Made by a program: the position numbers and the translations under genes
Source of the DNA: Sipunculus nudus
Lineage: Eukaryota > Annelida > Sipuncula > Golfingiida > Sipunculidae
Assembly: GCA_026874595.1 (NCBI GenBank)
Contig: CM049321.1
Location: forward strand, 23,987,979 to 24,051,978
Direction of reading: 5' to 3'
Length of the DNA: 64,000 nucleotides
Shown here: one piece after another, positions 25,482 through 37,046 of the stretch
Layout of the letters: each line of letters begins with the position of its first letter
Numbering within the stretch: position 1 is the stretch's first letter
The notes under the pieces: model-generated
What the model was told of the DNA's origin: nothing
What the model saw: the letters and a program-made list of their open reading frames with translations, nothing else
Databases searched by the model: none

Positions 25482-28066
25482 CAAAGAAAAATGGAGAAAG
25501 AAAGAGAAAAAGCAGAGGAGAGATAGAGAGAGAGAAAGAGAGACCTAGACTGCCAGAGAGAGAGAGAAAGAGAGGCTCTCTAGTTATTACTGCCTGACCC
25601 AGCCTGACCCAGACACTCACAGTGGCAGTTGGTCAGACCTGAAGGTGTTATGCTACTGCCCAGTACACTGCATTTATACTGATCAGATGCAAACAATAAA
25701 GACATGGTACCTGGAAACTTGAATAAAATCTACAGTGTTTGATCAACTGGTTTCAAATTTCAGATTTTAACAGATGAAATGTTAATGTGTACATGCTGTG
25801 AAAATTATATCCACAGCACTAACAGGAAAAATTTGAATGTTTATATTTTTTTAAATGGTATCAGGAAAAAAAAAGAAAAGTATTCTCAGCTATAAAACTA
25901 ATACATGTGTTAAAATTAATCCAAGGATGAAAACACCCAATATATCATACCAGGAGCAAACAGGAGATGGGAATGTTTAATTTTATGAACTGAAATAAAG
26001 GACCAGCAATATAAATTTTGATTATTTAGCCAGTCTCATGTAACAATTTATACAACCATGAGTTATAAGTGAAACAAATTAAAATCTTTAATGAACACTT
26101 GTCTGAGTAATATTTTAAATTTTTGACATATTTATTTATTATTTTAATTTTGTATTAAATATAAACCAACAAGTTAAAGATCTGGAAAAGACCTGGAAAT
26201 TTAGATTAATTTAATATAATCAACTGCATCCTTGTCTTTCATAATCTTGCTTCATATAATCCCTAATAGTAAACAACAATTTATTTTAATTATTTATTTT
26301 TCATTTTTATGGTTGAAATGAAAAATACCCAATGGTGACTGCATGGTGTTATTTGAAATACAATTTTGGCCATCCATGGAAGATCTATAAATGATCAGTA
26401 ATTGCAAGGTAATCCCCTGTAACTCATTAACTATAAATTCCTTTTCCATTTATTTTTTTAAATTCTTATCATAAACCAAATATTAAAGAAAAAGTTTATT
26501 GTTATGTTTATGGCCTAAACAAATACTAGTGGAGGGGGTTGGACAGTTAGATTCAGTTGAAGCCACCCAAGAGCTGGCTGGCTGCAGAGTGCCTCGCTTC
26601 AAGCATGCATAATTGGCCTGAAAGGTCAATGTGGGTACATAAAAGAGGGGCTTCAGTACAGCCAAGGTGTGATATGATCTCATAAAAACTTTCATAAATG
26701 CTAGTTTTTGACCAATTCCTTTAATAACTTCAGAATTTAGAAGCTTAAATCCTTACCAGTGCAAGATATGAAAATTAAATCAACAGTGCTTACAGTGAAA
26801 AAACATGCCATGGCCAAAGTTGGGCAAAATTTAAGGTACTGATTTTATATTTATGCTAATAACTTATAAAATTTGAAAAATTCAGAACTAATTTTGGGAA
26901 TACAATTGAATCTTGATTAAATAATGTTATATCCCTGGCAAAAAATGTCTACCTTCAGCAATTTTCATGTTAAGAGAGTAAATATATTTCTTGATTTTTT
27001 ACAAAGTGCATTATGTTTGGGCCTAGAACTTAAAACAATTACACGATACTGACATCATTTCTGGCATATGCATAGCGAATGTATAGAAAAATATGTATAT
27101 TATATATTATCAAAGTAAGATCAGTGGTTTTGATATTAGGCAATCTTAAAGTGTAACAATGGGGTTTTATTGGAAAAAATGAAGTTTTTTCTTAATATCT
27201 CAAAGGAATGCAGTCCTAGTGACCAAACTTTTAGTATGGTAGAGGATTTGGGGGACATCTAACTGTATGCAAAATTTAAGGAACTTGGAGCTGAAGCTGG
27301 AGAGCTGAGCTCTAGTAAACTGCATAACACTAGCTCAATGTAAACAATATGTGACATGGTGCTTGAAAACTTGAATACAATCTACAGTTTTTGATCGACT
27401 GGTTTCAATTTTTTGTTTTAACAGTTGAAATGGTAACAAAAACATGCGTTGAAAATTAAATCCACAGCAGTTACAGGAAAAAAACGTGCCATAGTCAAAC
27501 TTGGGCAAAATTTAAGATATCAATTTTATATTTTTGCCAATATTTTAAAAAAATTAACAGATTTTGATCTAATTTTTGGTATACAATTCAATTTTGATTA
27601 TTTAAAGTAGTATTACTGAAAAAAAATTCCTACCTTTAACACTTTTGGTCTTAAGTGACAAAATATCTTTCCTCATTTTTTTACAAAGTCCATTTTAAAA
27701 TTAAATAATACTGACTTAATTTCTGGCATGTACATAGGAACCATATAGAGGAATATTTATGGTAAAAATGAAGAAAACCAGATGAGTGGTTGTGATATTA
27801 GGCAGTCCTGAAGTGTGAAAAAAAGATTTCTAATAAAAAATTGAGTTTTTCCTTAATATCTCGAAGGAACGAAGTCATATTGACCCATTTTTTGGCATGT
27901 TAGGAGATTTAGGGGACATCTAACTGTATGCCGAATTTCAGATTCGTAGGTCTAACGGTGTCAAAACGTGCCAGTCTTACGGACGGACATCCAGATGGAC
28001 AGACGGACGTACGGACGGACAGCCACGACTATAGCTCAGATTACTTATAGTCAGCTGAGCTAAAAA
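25178..28066 (+). mobile_element. Composite non-autonomous element, copy B
   Basis: It starts CAAGGGACCCATGGGTCACG and runs to the hairpin at 28032-28062 plus AAAAA. The first 90 bp match copy A almost base for base ('ctgatcctgattggactata'). Two internal repeats (about 26720-27300 and 27400-28000) match those of copy A. A (GA)n block at 25428-25475 and extra sequence make it longer. Confidence 0.7.
25428..25475. repeat. (GA)n microsatellite
   Basis: An uninterrupted GA run, followed by GA-rich sequence to about 25573. Open frames of RERE or SLSL across it are not genes. Confidence 0.95.
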
Positions 28067-28449
28067 CAGGCAGGTGTTTTTATGAAAAAAAGGTAAACAG
28101 GTTTTTTAGATCCACAATGAGATGGTTTATCCTGATGTCTGTATTCAGCTTGTTGTGGTTTCGTGTTTTTCAAGGCAAAATGATCCTGAAGCGACTGGGT
28201 TTCGACCCGTTTGCAGTTAATGTCTAATAATACTTATGCTCGTAACGGAGCCACGTGTAGAGATGTTTAGGCCCCGGTAATTTGATTTACTATGAGGGCT
28301 TTATATACCATCCTCTGTCTGTGCAGAACCAACAGTCATTCTCGGTTCAGCTTGGTCCGACCACTGGTTCAACCAAAGCCCTGAACTGGAGCGCCAAAAC
28401 GCATTTGGTCTTAACCAAACGTACAACCATGGTCAGAGCGCCAAAACTC

Positions 28450-29230
28450 GCCCATAATTTCACGTTTCCATGGAGATTTTTCATGGACCTACCTGGATGT
28501 CAAGTATAAAGATTCCCAGTCCAATGGTTACAAATTACGCACTGATGGCCGCATCTATGAAGGTCTCAAAAATAAAAAAAATGCGTAAAAATTAGAAAAA
28601 AAACAGTTGGTGCCTCCAGTCTGCAAGAACTGATGAAACACTCCATGATGAATATGCATACAAAGAATTATGGTGATCAAAGCATTAGTTGTTCAGATAC
28701 TAGAGCTTTTGTTTCAATTTTTTTTTCAATTATTCTTGGGGTACTTCTGAGACCCATAGCTCGTAGGATATGAGTATCAGACACCTAATTTCAGGTTTCT
28801 ATCAAAATTTTTCATGTATCTCCCTGGATGTCAAATATAACGATTCCCAGTCCAATGGTTAAAAATTACACAATGACGGCCGCATCTATTAAGGTTTCAA
28901 ACAAATAAAAATGCGTAAAAATTAGAAAAAAATACAGTTGGTGCCACCAGTCTGCAGGAACTGATGAAACACTCCATGATGAATAAGCATGCAAAGAATT
29001 ATGGTGATCAAAGCATTTGTTGCTCAGATACTGGAGCTTTTTTATTATTTATTTACCGTAATTATTCTGGGGGTACTTCTGATACCCATAGCTTGGTGGA
29101 TATAATTGGCGTCAGAGACCTAATTTCAGATTTCCCCCAGGATGTCAAGTTAGAAGAATTCAGATCCAGCAGTTATGATTTGAGCCTGTTTAATACACAG
29201 ATGGACATACAGACGGACGGACTATGGACA
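28450..29230 (+). repeat. Two tandem ~330-bp units
   Basis: 'cagttggtgcc' with 'ccagtctgca', 'ctgatgaaacactccatgat', 'gatcaaagcatt' and 'gggtacttctga' recurs at about 28600 and 28935. It ends in a GACATACAGACGGACGGAC tail near 29202-29220. Confidence 0.7.
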
Positions 29231-30100
29231 AAGACTGCATGATCACTATATATATATACAGACACTTAAAACTGAATACAAACTGGTTCTTATAATTCTT
29301 GCTTTTTAATTCTTGATAATTTAATTTGAATTTGTAAAATTTCATTGTCAATTGAATTTATTAATTAGGCCAAGGTAATATGCTAATAATTGGAGTCACA
29401 CGAGAAACGTTTAATTAATTCTCTTTGGCGCCACCTGATGCTTGCGGTGGCGCCATCTGCGTTCTTCTCGTGGTGCAAGATTAAGTTTTATATTGATGTA
29501 ATTACTAATTTGAGATGGATATTGATGTTTAAGGGTGAATTGCCCTATGATGATAAATAAAGGCTTTACCAATTTTATGAAAATGTTTTGAAGTTGTGAC
29601 AAAAATTTATTAAAACATTAAATTTGTATTATCATTATTATATATATTTTATAACCTTGTTATTATTATTGACATTATAATTATTGTAAATATAGAGAAG
29701 AAAGAACCTTTACAAACAATTACTTTAATACTACACTGAAAACATACAAATATGCCTCTGTTTGCTGGTTTATATAAGCAAGGCATTCGAGATTGACGGC
29801 CGACTTGGAATCCGACATCCAGGTTTTATTCTGTGCCGTTTATAACACAGATAAACCTTAGGGAGCCGAATGTGAATAGGTGATTAAACGACTGTGGCGA
29901 CGACTCGACTTGTAACACGATCCTAACTGAAGCGCTAGAATAACTTGTACTGTGGTCTAAACTACAACTTGCGGAGCCACTATAGAACGCGGGCTTCGCT
30001 TCATTTGAGGAAATATAAACAAAATTGTCTCCTCTCATTCCCTATTTTAACTCCTACTTTTCCCTATAGATGTCCCTACATTCAACTCTTCTAACATAAA
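29231..30100. other. Gene-free stretch
   Basis: AT-rich to about 29740, then a higher-GC part. Two GGCGCCA motifs lie at 29426-29456. A minus-strand open frame of 70 codons at 29826-30038 has no recognisable domain. Confidence 0.35.
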
Positions 30101-30114
30101 CAACTACTAAGCAT

Positions 30115-30185
30115 CAGAAGTCGCCTGAATCGGGAATCGAACCTACACGCTAGGAGCCCTACACGCTACTGTGTAAGCCGTGAAG
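30115..30185 (-). repeat. tRNA-like fragment with a B-box
   Basis: The reverse complement contains GGTTCGATTCCCG, a perfect RNA polymerase III B-box context. It is preceded at tRNA-like spacing by 'cacggcttacacagtagcg'. A clean acceptor stem and anticodon loop are not evident. It is probably a decayed tRNA or a SINE head rather than a working tRNA. Confidence 0.35.
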
Positions 30186-30295
30186 ACGAGATACCAGCAG
30201 GAGCAAGTTTTGTTCATTTATATCTGCGATTGAAGAGGCATCTGTCGCGAAAATGGGAAACCATTTACTATTTTAACAGGAAAATTAAGCTTTAG

Positions 30296-30332
30296 GTGGG
30301 GGCTCCGCCCCCACTACCCCGTTAAGACGGGG
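30296..30332. repeat. Two adjacent GC-rich hairpins
   Basis: GTGGGGGC-TCC-GCCCCCAC (30296-30314) is followed two bases later by CCCCGT-TAAG-ACGGGG (30317-30332). Both stems are perfect and stand out from the AT-rich background. Confidence 0.9.
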
Positions 30333-30741
30333 AACCTCCTCCTCTAATATAATAAACTCCAGCTATGAGCAAAATTAAATACGGGGATTCTGAGGTAAAT
30401 GATATGTATCGCCCTTTTCCAGGAAACAAATTATTATGCGACACCCGTTGTACCGGCGGTACGCTGAAGCCCGGTTTCTATAGTTCTGCCCAACTGGCTA
30501 CAAGAGTGTGTCAAGTCTGTACACGCACAATGTCTTAACATACACTTACCTTAATTTAGGAAAAAAATACAGCGCTGAGGCAGTGTCCAGCGCATACCGT
30601 CCATTGCCGTCAACCTCCACGCATGGGGCAAGATTTGTTATGGGTTCATAACTGAAATGAGTATGGAGCCCAGGTCACCTAGTGTGTAATTCTCAGCCTT
30701 GCACCAAGGCAAGATCTATTGTAGCCATGACAACATGACAC

Positions 30742-30963
30742 TCACTGAATAAGGCCTGAATTCGGAAATAAACTGATAGGGCCTGGATCATCGTTCTCCA
30801 GTTCATCTAAAATCGACGTTTGGGGTGACAGGCTGTCGCTAGATCTATTGGGACAAATGATGGGCTGCTGCACCTGTTCATGCACACCGTCTGGCAATCT
30901 CCCAAGCTGTATCATTAGCTGCAAAACGGCCTTAATTACCCTCGTCTTACTCCAGGACCCCAT
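30742..30963 (-). CDS. Unrecognised 73-residue ORF, possible exon
   Basis: It has a true ATG start (MGSWSKTRVIKAV) and protein-like composition with an acidic, proline-containing C-terminus (DELENDDPGPISLF). It lies in a locally GC-richer stretch. No domain or splice partner was found. Confidence 0.2.
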   Translation of the reverse strand: MGSWSKTRVIKAVLQLMIQLGRLPDGVHEQVQQPIICPNRSSDSLSPQTSILDELENDDPGPISLFPNSGLIQ

Positions 30964-30989
30964 GTGAGATCCGGTTCTAACGCTATTGT

Positions 30990-31193
30990 GTAATTTGAAT
31001 AGACCCTGGATATAACAAAGTTGGGTTTTATCCGGATAAACTTTTTTAATCTAGGACAATGGATAAAACTGGGTTTTATCCGGTTTAATCTTTCAGTGGC
31101 GTCAATATTTCTTCCAGGGTGGGGGGGGGGGGATGACTGTATATTTATACCCACACACATATACATTTTTCAGCGTCTCTGAGTGACAAATTC

Positions 31194-31258
<65 letters not shown>

Positions 31259-32920
31259 CCCCATCCCCCTATATTGACGCCTCTGTAATCTTTTTTATCC
31301 GGATAATACAGGATTAAACTGGATTAAATTATAAGAATCACCTTGTAAAATTTAATTAAATTAACAAAAATGATAATCTTGATAAATAAGTTTAGAAGGT
31401 TTATTGATAAATTAACAATATATAAGTTATATTATATATATCAAATTGGCAATTTCCTCCAGGTTCATGTTTCACCGTTGCCAGCATCCACTATTATAAT
31501 ATAGCTTATGCTCAAAACACCAGACTAAGGAGCTGTTCCTTTTTCTTCTATGTTACTATTCTGGCTGGTATTCAATTTCTCATTAGGATAAACCATCTTT
31601 ATATAGTCCATTTCACTACCTGCTGTCCACCTGTTTTTTTTTTTTGGTAATTTATTTAAAAGTTTATATTTTTCAATATTTCCAAGTAAATAACATATGG
31701 AAGTGACAACCTCATATGGCAGTTAAGAATTTTACAATAAATCCCCTTTAGTCATCTTTGTTTTAGCTGGTTATATTTTTTGGAGTATTTACATGAAATC
31801 ATCCAATCAGCAGCTGTCAGTTGAGGCTGTTTTTGCATGTGACCAATGACCTTGACCGCCATTGGTGGGTCTGATATGTTGTAAAATGTAGACTGATTTC
31901 TCATATTTTCAGAAAATTCTGTTTCTCAAATAAGGAATAAGGTAAGTATTTAGTTACCTAATTGAAAATTAGGTTCTGTAATCCTTTCCTCTACACTATA
32001 ATTGTTTCCCTTGAAATGTAACAAATAATAATTTTCATAGCAAAAAACAGGTGGACATGAGGGGATGAAACGGACTATAGCATCATCCTCAAATATGTAC
32101 TCATAGTCACAGGGCAGGCTTATAGGTTGACTTTTGCAGCCCAATTGTCAACAGCTAATCATAGAGACTGTGGAGGAGGATGCCTGAATGACTTTGATCC
32201 GATGAAAGTATCTCCTCTCAGGCTGTCATGACTGGATGATTGTCAAATGGTAGCCCATTATTGCTGCTTGTATGAACATACCTTTCCAGTGGTCAAGTAA
32301 TCACACTACTACCCGACATTCAGAGAAACCTACTTGGGCAAGATAACTTTTCAAGTATTTTATCCTTTGCTTCTTGAAAGGTCTTCCCCACAAAATTATT
32401 GACATAGTGATTGATGTCAGTGTATATCTTTAGTCATTTATACAATAAATGACTGGATTCTGTACATCTCTCTCAGATGTAAGAATAGATGCTTATCTGT
32501 GAATATATGATATTCTATAGTACCACTGATTGTTGTGTTTAACTAAACATGTGTGAACTGCATTGTTTAGCTTTTTTATAGTGTAATGTACAAAATAGGT
32601 GATCATGTTTAATAAGTCATACTCGAACTGACCTCGCTGAAGAAGAGAAATATATAAAGTTTCAAAATTATTATTAAAATCGTGGTATGACTACCTGTGA
32701 CATAAACAATGAGTTTTATGTATAAATATAAAGTCACATAATAATTCAGTTAAATGTTCCTTATAAGAACTGTATTCTTTACAGTGGAAAGCTACACTTA
32801 ATTTAAAATGTCTACTTCACAGACAGTATTGCCCCAAATTTTGGATAAAACTGGATAAAACCTGTTTATCTAATTCGGATTAATCCGGATTTATTCAGTG
32901 GATAAAACCGACTGCTGATA
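30990..32920. repeat. Scattered TTTATCCGGATAAA-type repeats
   Basis: Variants of 'ggataaaactggataaaac' and 'ttttatccgga' cluster at 31010-31090, 31290-31330 and 32835-32920. Nothing else recognisable lies in 31330-32830. The family is unknown. Confidence 0.4.
31094..31285. mobile_element. hAT-type MITE with perfect 8-bp target duplication
   Basis: The left end is CAGTGGCGTCAATAT and the right end, reverse-complemented, is CAGAGGCGTCAATAT (14 of 15 match). TAATCTTT flanks both sides exactly (31086-31093 and 31286-31293). CAGNGGCG ends with an 8-bp duplication are diagnostic of hAT elements (family knowledge). The interior is a G run, a short spacer and (AT)n at 31197-31255. It sits inside a TTTATCCGG-type repeat. 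Confidence 0.92.
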
Positions 32921-33379
32921 AAACTGCTTACTAAATTTATATCCATTTTAGCTTGCCTTACATTTTAGTGCTGGAGTTCCATCTAGCGTGAAAATCTAGT
33001 ACTAACGCGTAACCTGTGATTAAATTGATGGCAGTGACATCTGGCGGACTTAGTATATTGAGTTTTTATGCTGCGTTCGTTACCCCTCCGAAATATGGTA
33101 ATAACGAGTTTCCCAGTGGAAAATGCCGGAACGTGATCCAATTAAGTCGAACGTACCACTGGTAAACTGGGATTTTGCGGAGCAAAAAAAAAAAAAAAAT
33201 GTGACATGAACAAATGTGACATGAAACGTATTTATTTAATCAGTTTCTGTTTTGGTTACTATAACAAATAATGGTCCAAATTACACTCAGGTGGGTCATT
33301 TTACACATCAATGGAAAATTTCATTCGATTTACTTCTTTCTTCTAGATTACGTTGATATGGACCTAAATCACTTATATG

Positions 33380-33770
33380 TATATATATATTTGAGGTAAC
33401 CGCCTCCATATTTTAATGCTCGCTTAACTAAATATATGTACATCTGCAGATGTACATCCCGGTTTCGGACTACGTGACAGGGCAGTATCACACGCTTCCT
33501 CACATTTTGATATCCTGGCGTTAACCAGGCCCGGTGACTACTGCACCTGCGGGCCTTGGGTTGATAATTATACCACCAAGGATCCACGAAAGGCGCACCC
33601 GTTTGTGAGTGAAACACAGCCGTTGAGCACGACCTCCCGTTTAAGCCTCCAGAGCGCTCTCCCCAGGTTGGGGCCGACCGTGAAAAACCTCACTGCCTCG
33701 GCTGAGATTCGAACTCACGATCTCCCGACTTTAATTCCTGCGCTCTACCCCTAAGCTACAGAAGCCGGTT
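33380..33770 (-). mobile_element. tRNA-derived SINE, near full length
   Basis: Read on the minus strand, a tRNA-like head starts near 33768 with an A-box TAGCTTAGGGG (33758-33748) and a B-box GTTCGAATC (33714-33706) about 44 bases apart, as in tRNA. The body ('cggtcggccccaacctgggg') and a tail with 'ggaggcggttacctc' then run into an AT repeat. The tail recurs at 52510-52632. Molluscan V-type SINEs such as RUDI should be compared; I cannot assign the family by eye. A minus-strand open frame here is not a gene. Confidence 0.8.
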
Positions 33771-33829
33771 ATACTCGTATATGATTTTGTAAGATGGTTG
33801 TTTCCATGTTTCTATCAGCGTTTAAGCGT

Positions 33830-33854
33830 GAAAATCGCCACAGGAGCGATTTTC
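33830..33854. repeat. Perfect 9-bp hairpin
   Basis: GAAAATCGC, a 7-base loop and GCGATTTTC, in a CpG-containing stretch upstream of the CRE at 33894. Confidence 0.85.
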
Positions 33855-33893
33855 GAGCATAGGGTCTACGCGAGCTCGGGGTTCGGGGTATTA

Positions 33894-33901
33894 TGACGTC
33901 A
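33894..33901. promoter_or_regulatory. CRE palindrome TGACGTCA
   Basis: A perfect CREB/ATF consensus 215 bp upstream of the ORF at 34116. A promoter role is inferred. Confidence 0.35.
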
Positions 33902-34115
33902 CTATAGCATCTTTTTGTTGAAGGCCCGCTCGATCCACTGTACAAATAGGCCTATATACGTCAGCCAGTTCACGCAATTACGCATATATACGTGTACAGT
34001 ACATGGAAACACACCTTTTTTCACGCATTAACGCACATACGCATATACGCGCACATGGAAATATATACCTTTACAAAAACAGTAGTACATTTATAGAGGG
34101 CTAATACTAGCTGAC

Positions 34116-34280
34116 ATGACTACGCGGGCATCCAGGAAAGCAAAAGGCAAACATGGCAAGTGGGCATCCGACGACATGAAGGTTGCCCTGGCAGCTGTTA
34201 GAGAAAAAATGCTAGGGCTAAACACAGCAGCTGAGGTGTCTATTAGTCCTCTACAGGAGAATATACTAACTGGACATTGA
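34116..34280 (+). CDS. Pipsqueak/CENP-B-like helix-turn-helix fragment
   Basis: A 54-codon ORF with a true ATG. A basic start (MTTRASRKAKGKHG) is followed by KWASDDMKVALAAVRE and a GLNTAAEVSIS segment. This has the spacing of the psq helix-turn-helix found at the N-terminus of pogo/Tigger-like transposases and related DNA-binding genes. The motif stops before its final helix. The last 14 residues come from a repeat that recurs at 34392-34440. GAG/gtgtct after AAE could be a splice donor. It is a transposase relic or a first exon; no downstream exon was found. Confidence 0.5.
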   Translation: MTTRASRKAKGKHGKWASDDMKVALAAVREKMLGLNTAAEVSISPLQENILTGH

Positions 34281-34369
34281 GGAATACTTGTACTCCTTAT
34301 GTTTTTCCATGAAACACACACACACAAACACACACACATATATATGTATTTATATAAATATATTTATAC

Positions 34370-34450
34370 GCACATATGGGGTTGATATGGGGAGGGAGTA
34401 GTCTATTACAGTTCTATACAGGAGAATATACTAATTGCACACACATTGAG
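34370..34450 (+). repeat. Left arm of an inverted repeat pair (with 36120-36205)
   Basis: 'ggggttgatatggggaggg', 'tagtctatt' and 'acaggagaatatacta' are reproduced in reverse complement at 36120-36205, about 1.7 kb away. An (AT)n block lies at 34503-34559. Confidence 0.6.
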
Positions 34451-34502
34451 GAATAAATAAGAAAACATGCTTGGCTTTTATGTTAGGTGCATGTTCTTCT
34501 TC

Positions 34503-34564
<62 letters not shown>

Positions 34565-36052
34565 GAGTGTAAAACTGACATTTCCTTTTTCCTTTTTTGA
34601 AGTGAATTTTAACATAAATAAAAAATGTTAAGGTAACATCAGTGTTATGTTCGGTCTCGTTTAAGTTTCGCCTCCAAGTAGTATTTACAGTGAATATTAT
34701 CGACGATATGTGTATTATAACTCATTTTCTTTCATGATAAATTTTAAAACATGCTTGGCTTTTATGCTTAGATAAATGTTCTTCTTAATTATTGATCACA
34801 TTAGAGTATAAAATAATATTACTGCTTTTTGAAGTGGATATTAACTTTGTATGATTCTGTTGAGGTAATGGTCCAAATTACACTTTTGGGTGGTCCATAT
34901 TACATTCAGAGTGTGTAATATGGACCAGAATTAATTATTTTTTTCTCTAACTTTAAAGTCGGTAATATTAATTTTTGCAAGTCTACTTTCACAGGAAAAT
35001 TGTTCTTGTACCAGGTTCCTCAATAAAAAATTATTTTAAAATTTTCTATATGTTTTACATATTTAAAATTTTCGAAAATGTTCGTTAAATGGTCCAAATT
35101 ACACGGGTATTTTCCCTACTGGATATTCCGCCCTCCCTTCATTTCAGCCAAGTGATCAATCTTGTTGATTAATGGTGAACTGGCCATAACATATATCACT
35201 GGATGATCAAAATGCATATTCATACATCTTCAACAGTTACAGAAACAGATATCACGGTATCTCGTAATATCATGCACGAAGGAAGCACGTGCATCATGAG
35301 TACCAGTGTTGTTTCGTTACAATGCCGGATCATGAATATACTACACTGACATCAAAATTTAAAAAGTTCCACATGACTGGCAAAATATAAAATATGTTTT
35401 AACCGACAATACTTTATATTGGTTGTATTAGCAATGGATGTTTTCATCACGTGCTCTATATTTGCTCCATTTACATGATTATTGCAATTTACAATATCAG
35501 GCGAAATAGCTGATTTTTGAGCTTATACAAAAGCATGATGTGCGCATGATTACAGACAGGAGATCTGTCCCTGAAATTCTTATGTAGACAGATCGTCTGT
35601 GTCACGTACCCTCCATGTGTATGTTTTGCGCCACTGATCACGCCGGCTGCAAGTTTATTATTTTCACTCGTGTACAAGGGCAATACCTCATTCCTCATGC
35701 ATAGGCCTACGCACTGAACATAATTTATGGTACCGGAATATGAACAGATCCTTTTGAAAAAAGACCGGCTTCACTTACGGTTATCTTAATTATCGTATAT
35801 CAGAATTCAAAACATATATGATCAAGAAGACCTCACCTTTTGTTTTTATTATTATTGTGAATACGGTATACGAAACACCCACTTATGCATGTTAAGATAA
35901 ATCGTGTAGGCCTATAGGCAGTGATTATATAAATATGTTATTTATTGAACCGACATTTCGTTGCACAAATTTTATTACAGGTTTATTTTTAAAAGCAAAT
36001 ATTTGTTCAGTCTCCTTAAACGGAGTATGCATCAGTCATAGGCGGCGAAACT

Positions 36053-36205
36053 GGTGGGGGGCGGGGGGGGGGGGGTCTTTTGAAGGAAAAAACGCAATAG
36101 GGGGGGGGGCATAAGGAGTACCAGTATTCCTTAATGTACAATTTGTATATTCTCCTGTGGAGGAAACGCAATAGACTACCCCCTCCCAATATCAACCCCG
36201 TAAGT
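36053..36205 (-). repeat. G-rich segment and right arm of the inverted repeat
   Basis: G runs lie at about 36055-36075 and 36101-36110. The arm matching 34370-34450 then follows in reverse orientation. Bases 34560-36050 show no gene; 'atggtccaaattacac' copies occur at 34869 and 35091, and another is at 33270. Confidence 0.55.
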
Positions 36206-36389
36206 GAGTACATATATATATATGTGTGTGTGTGTGTGTGTCTAATATTTGCACCCCCCTTAAATATTTAGCTTCTCCGCCAATGTCAGTGATGATCTTT
36301 GCAAAACATTACATTCCACTACCGAGTCCACTAGTATATCTCGTTTCTATAGCTACTGTGTATTTCGAAACGTTGAAAAAACGGAACAA

Positions 36390-36900
36390 GTTTTTGATTT
36401 CAGAAAGAAATGGACTATGTACTCCACCAGGTCTGCATTGGCAATAAAGGTGTTGAAATTGTTAACAGTTACAAATATTTGGCACTAACATAAGAGATGA
36501 CCTTAAGTGGTCGGAACCATCATAGCTAAGATGATGTATTTTCTGAGGAAGATAAAAGAGTCATTCAATAATGAAAATATTTTAATCCTCAGTATTTAAA
36601 ACATGTTGCTTTGTTTAGTTTTATTATCTGGTACAAAAACAGCATATTCCTGTGACCATAGACTGTTAGCCTGAGTTAGGCAAATAGCCCTAAGAGTTAT
36701 AGGTTTGTCGGTCGATAACTTCGATGATATTTACAAAAAGAAAGGTCATGCTAAAGTATGAAACATTGTAAGTGATGTCAGTCATCAAGTGAATGTACAT
36801 AATATAAGCTGCTACCATCTGGTAAGAAACTGAGAAACGAAGCATGCAAGACATGGAAGCATGCCGCATCCTTCATGCAAACGTTCATATGTTTGTGCAA
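36390..36900 (+). pseudogene. Decayed LINE reverse-transcriptase C-terminus
   Basis: Across frames one reads VNSYKYL, then DDLKWS, YFLRKIKESF, a tryptophan-poor QKQHIPV region, FDDIYKK, VSDVSHQVN, and a final SCYHLVRN-type segment. This order matches the end of LINE ORF2 proteins (YKYLG, LRKL, SHPL, LPSGRR motifs; family knowledge). At least one frameshift just after YKYL and several stops show it is dead. An (AT)n block follows at 36959-37044. Confidence 0.55.
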
Positions 36901-36957
36901 AAACAATCTGATCTAATGATTTGAATGTGAGTGAATCATTAATAAAGTAATAAGGTA

Positions 36958-36958
<1 letters not shown>

Positions 36959-37044
<86 letters not shown>
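36959..37044. repeat. (AT)n microsatellite
   Basis: About 43 AT units, one of the longest in the window. Confidence 0.95.

Positions 37045-37046
<2 letters not shown>

Noticed and set aside
25364-25620. RERE/SLSL open frames
   Set aside because: Translations of a (GA)n microsatellite; the same occurs at 43160-43432.
29826-30038. LTR retrotransposon end
   Set aside because: TATA-like and AATAAA-like motifs are present but in the wrong order for an LTR, and no second LTR or primer site was seen.
30115-30185. Functional tRNA gene
   Set aside because: B-box is good, but no convincing acceptor stem or anticodon arm could be drawn.
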